A stretch of DNA of 64,000 bases from CAVSRC01 sp963732845 (GTDB lineage: Bacteria > Pseudomonadota > Alphaproteobacteria > Rhizobiales > Kaistiaceae), in the NCBI GenBank assembly GCA_963732845.1, contig CAVTBE010000004.1:62001-126000 (forward strand), written 5' to 3'. Each line of letters begins with the position of its first letter. Position 1 is the first letter of the stretch. The notes beneath the pieces were generated by a model. The model was not told where the DNA came from, made no database searches, and was given only the letters and a program-made list of their open reading frames with translations. Position numbers and translations under genes: made by a program. Positions 61,953 through 64,000 of this stretch are shown here, one piece after another.

Positions 61953-62447
61953 TCTCGGGCACTCCCCCAAGCGAAAAGTCGCGTTGCGAACCGCCGGTCC
62001 GCCTGCGGCCGGACGATCGATGTGGAGACGATCGTTCCGGACATGAGCGTCCCGGTTTGCCGGATTGTCCGGCTGGTTTGCGGGTGGCAGTCGACAAGGC
62101 GGACAGGGCTGTCCGGTCTTTCGCTGCCTTCGCTTGGAGCGGGAGAACCCGATCCGCACGCCCGGCAAGAAGTAGATGCCTCTTCAGTAACCCCGGCTGA
62201 TGGAAAGCCGGCAGAGACCAAAAAAGCCCGCTACGTCGTTGCTTTAAGCCGCGTCCTTCGAAGCGTCCGGGAACCTTCCCGGCGGTTCGCCCTCGGACTG
62301 TTGCGACCACAGGCACGTGCGAATTTGGGCAGGGCGGTAGGTAGGGCCAAATGGTTTCACAATCAAGAACGATTTAGGGGTGGCGCGAAGAAAAGCATGG
62401 GCGAGGGTGCCGGGCGGGCCTCGCCGGAGCGAGGCCCGCCGGTTCGC
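61953..62447 (-). promoter_or_regulatory. Long structured leader of the decarboxylase, possible speF-type element
   Basis: No gene is recognised in this 495-bp stretch. It holds at least four perfect stems: GCCGGA-TTG-TCCGGC (62059-62073), CGGACAG-GG-CTGTCCG (62100-62115), CCGGCT-N7-AGCCGG (62193-62211) and CCGGGAA-CC-TTCCCGG (62267-62282). A T6 tract on the minus strand is at 62220-62225. In alphaproteobacteria, ornithine decarboxylase genes are known to follow a conserved speF leader RNA. Assignment to that family is from context, not from a matched consensus. Confidence 0.4.
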
Positions 62448-62939
62448 TCACGCGCTTCCTTGGGCGCGCGCCGCTTCCTCGCCGGCGCGGACCTCGCGGC
62501 CACCGGAGGTGATGTCGAGCGCCGTGCCGGTTTCCAGCAGGCTCTTGAGGCTCGACAGGATCTTCGGCCAGCCGCCGGAGACTGCCTCGATCATCTTGGA
62601 ACCGATGCGGTCGATCTGGTGGATGACGGTGAGCTTCACCGTGTCGCCGTCGGCTGCGATATCGAAGCTGCAGCGGGTGTAGCCCTCCGCCTTCAGCTCC
62701 GGACGGAACTCGTTGCGCCATTTGAGCACGAGGCGTTTCTCCGGCTCGATCTCGACGATCTCGCCGCCATCGCCGACCGTGCCGTCGCCGAAGATCATCT
62801 TCCACGGTGCGCCTGGCTTCCAGCCGCTCTCCAGATGGATGCCGAACCAGTAACGCCTGTTGAAGTCGGGGTCGGTCAGCGCCTCCCACAGCTTCGCCGG
62901 GGTGGTGCGGATATAGGTGACGTAAACGAACTCACTCAT
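62448..62939 (-). CDS. SRPBCC/AHSA1 family protein
   Basis: A 163-residue AHSA1 protein: FVYVTYIRTTPAKLWEALTDPDFNRRYWFG at the start, SGWKPGAPWKM, then WRNEFRPELKAEGYTRCSFDI and GGWPKILSSLKSLLETG. Such proteins are ligand-binding helix-grip folds. Its start overlaps the ArsR stop by 8 nt, the common ArsR-AHSA1 pair. The function is unknown. Confidence 0.86.
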   Translation of the reverse strand: MSEFVYVTYIRTTPAKLWEALTDPDFNRRYWFGIHLESGWKPGAPWKMIFGDGTVGDGGEIVEIEPEKRLVLKWRNEFRPELKAEGYTRCSFDIAADGDTVKLTVIHQIDRIGSKMIEAVSGGWPKILSSLKSLLETGTALDITSGGREVRAGEEAARAQGSA

Positions 62940-63246
62940 CCTTCGTCTCCAGGTTCCGTTTGAGGTCGGCGAGGGCGTCCAGTCGCCCCCGTTCGAACTT
63001 CGCGATCCACCGTTCGCCGATCTCGTGGATCGGGATCGGATTGAGGAAATGCAGCTTCTCCCGGCCGCGCCATGCGGTCGCCACGAGGTTGGCCGCCTCG
63101 AGGATGGCGAGGTGCTTGCTCACCGCCTGCCGGCTCATCGCCATGCGCTCGCACATCTCGCCGAGCGTCTGGCCGTTCTCGGCTCGTAGCCGGTCGAGCA
63201 GCTCGCGGCGGGTTGCGTCGGCCAGCGCCTTGAACACCTCGTCCAT
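62932..63246 (-). CDS. ArsR family transcriptional regulator
   Basis: A 104-residue winged helix regulator: FKALADATRRELLDRLRAENGQTLGEMCERMAMSRQAVSKHLAILEAANLVATAWRGREKLHFLNP. It has no metal-binding ELCVCD motif, so it is not an arsenic sensor. It is coupled to the AHSA1 gene downstream. An inverted repeat (63261-63276) 14 nt upstream of its start is the likely operator. The ATG at 63246 is used; a frame extension to 63264 is less likely. Confidence 0.87.
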   Translation of the reverse strand: MDEVFKALADATRRELLDRLRAENGQTLGEMCERMAMSRQAVSKHLAILEAANLVATAWRGREKLHFLNPIPIHEIGERWIAKFERGRLDALADLKRNLETKDE

Positions 63247-63260
63247 GGGCAGGAGAATAG

Positions 63261-63276
63261 GCAACCTTTTGGTTGC
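63261..63276. promoter_or_regulatory. Probable ArsR operator, GCAACC-TTTT-GGTTGC
   Basis: A perfect 6-4-6 inverted repeat lies 14 nt upstream of the arsR start and 73 nt upstream of the gamma-glutamyltransferase start on the other strand. It probably controls the ArsR-AHSA1 operon and possibly the divergent gene. Confidence 0.6.
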
Positions 63277-63348
63277 ATGTCAATGCCCATTGGCAAGACC
63301 GTGGAGAAACGGCAAAAGTCCGCGGCGATTCATGGAGCGGGGCAGCAG

Positions 63349-64000
63349 ATGAACGAGACGGTGGTCGGCGAGAAGGGCATGGCGGTGGCGCCGCACCGGG
63401 CGGCGGCGGAGGCCGCGGCCGAGGTTATGCGCGCCGGCGGCAATGCGGTCGAGGCGATGATCGCCGCTGCGGCGACGATCGCGGTGGTCTATCCGCAGAT
63501 GAACTCGATCGGCGGCGACGCCTTCTTCCTGATCGCCGAGCCGGGCAAGCCGCCGCGCTTCATCGATGCCTGCGGGGCGGCGGGGTCGTTCGCCACCATC
63601 GAACGCTACCGCAAGGAAGGCTACGACGTGCTGCCGTCACGCGGACCGCTGGCGGCGCTCACCGTCGCCGGAGCGGTGTCGGGCTGGGCCATGGCGCTGG
63701 AGGCGGCGGCCAGTCTCGGCGGTCGCCTGTCGCGGCGCGACCTGCTCGGCGACGCCATCGGTCATGCGCGCGAGGGCGTGCCGGTCAGCCCGTCGCAATG
63801 GCGCAAGACCGTCGGTAATGTCGAGACGCTGAAGGACATGCCGGGCTTCGCCGCCCATTTTCTTGCCGACGGCAAGGCGCCGGAAATCGGCACCGTCTGG
63901 CGGCAGCCGCGTCTTTCCGACACGCTCGATCAGCTCGCCCGGGCCGGCTTCGACGATTTCTATCGCGGCGACGTGGCGGTCGAGATCGCCGCCGACCTTG
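63349..64000 (+). CDS. Gamma-glutamyltransferase family protein, 5' part
   Basis: The frame runs off the window end. About 217 residues are visible: GMAVAPHRAAAEAAAEVMRAGGNAVEA (the GGT N-terminal signature), YPQMNSIGGDAFFLIAE, and PLAALTVAGAVSGW. This is the large-subunit region of a GGT/acylase-type Ntn hydrolase. The Thr nucleophile lies beyond the window. The ATG at 63349 has GGAG upstream; a GTG at 63301 would add 16 residues. No signal peptide is seen, so this may be a cytoplasmic GGT-like family member. Confidence 0.82.
   Translation, partial: MNETVVGEKGMAVAPHRAAAEAAAEVMRAGGNAVEAMIAAAATIAVVYPQMNSIGGDAFFLIAEPGKPPRFIDACGAAGSFATIERYRKEGYDVLPSRGPLAALTVAGAVSGWAMALEAAASLGGRLSRRDLLGDAIGHAREGVPVSPSQWRKTVGNVETLKDMPGFAAHFLADGKAPEIGTVWRQPRLSDTLDQLARAGFDDFYRGDVAVEIAADL

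Noticed and set aside
61540..62316. A 258-codon frame across the decarboxylase leader and start
   Set aside because: It is a different frame from the decarboxylase and lacks any recognisable domain; a real product is unlikely, though a short leader peptide cannot be excluded.

Overview
The window is GC-rich (about two thirds G+C), densely coding on both strands, and reads as chromosomal DNA of an alphaproteobacterium, most likely a member of the Hyphomicrobiales. The evidence is a homospermidine synthase, a DUF4424 protein, an alphaproteobacterial-type ornithine/lysine decarboxylase, rhizobial-style palindromic intergenic repeats, and many ABC transporters, SDR dehydrogenases and small regulators. 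I see no rRNA, tRNA, CRISPR array, phage module or insertion sequence.

Region by region. 0-5 kb: the end of an MFS exporter, a secreted esterase, a RutE-like nitroreductase divergent from a LysR regulator, and an aspartate-type aminotransferase. 5-12.3 kb: small-molecule redox genes, namely a PEP-mutase/isocitrate-lyase-like enzyme, a GNAT acetyltransferase, two SDRs, a D-erythronate dehydrogenase, a 2-hydroxyacid dehydrogenase and a tandemly duplicated DMT permease pair. 12.3-27.5 kb: the most distinctive part. A minus-strand operon encodes a NitT/TauT-like ABC importer, a cytosine-deaminase-like amidohydrolase, an FAD oxidase, an HXXEE membrane protein and an NADPH:quinone-type flavoprotein, followed by a MarR regulator. 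It is divergent from a RidA protein and an 8-oxoguanine-type deaminase. After a GGDEF-EAL protein and a small P-loop protein comes a creatininase-type amidohydrolase overlapping a second, paralogous FAD oxidase, then an SDR. Together these look like an uptake and ring-opening pathway for an N-heterocycle such as a purine or pyrimidine derivative.

28-36 kb: a complete dipeptide ABC importer (two DppA paralogues, DppB, C, D, F). 36-42 kb: a hydrolase-TetR-GNAT-DMT operon with a striking operator, a ribbon-helix-helix-like small protein paired with an SRPBCC protein, and a LysR divergent from an F420-type NADP-binding reductase. 42-48.7 kb: a CobW-family metallochaperone GTPase with an Asp/His-rich linker, GNAT, HxlR, a PLP decarboxylase, a WD40 protein and a frameshifted DUF4424 gene. 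49-60.6 kb: a diguanylate cyclase, homospermidine synthase, S41 and M3 peptidases, an epimerase, a secreted lipase, a membrane sulfotransferase and a small c-type cytochrome. 60.6-64 kb: a composite palindromic element, a frameshifted ornithine/lysine decarboxylase behind a long structured leader, an ArsR-AHSA1 pair and the start of a gamma-glutamyltransferase.

Three genes (SDR near 27,767; DUF4424 near 48,195; decarboxylase near 61,403) are each broken by an apparent one-base indel while both halves stay conserved. This could mean young pseudogenes or residual sequence errors. Several starts here are TTG codons with a well-placed Shine-Dalgarno sequence. Function calls rest on motif and family recognition from the translated sequence; no database search was run.
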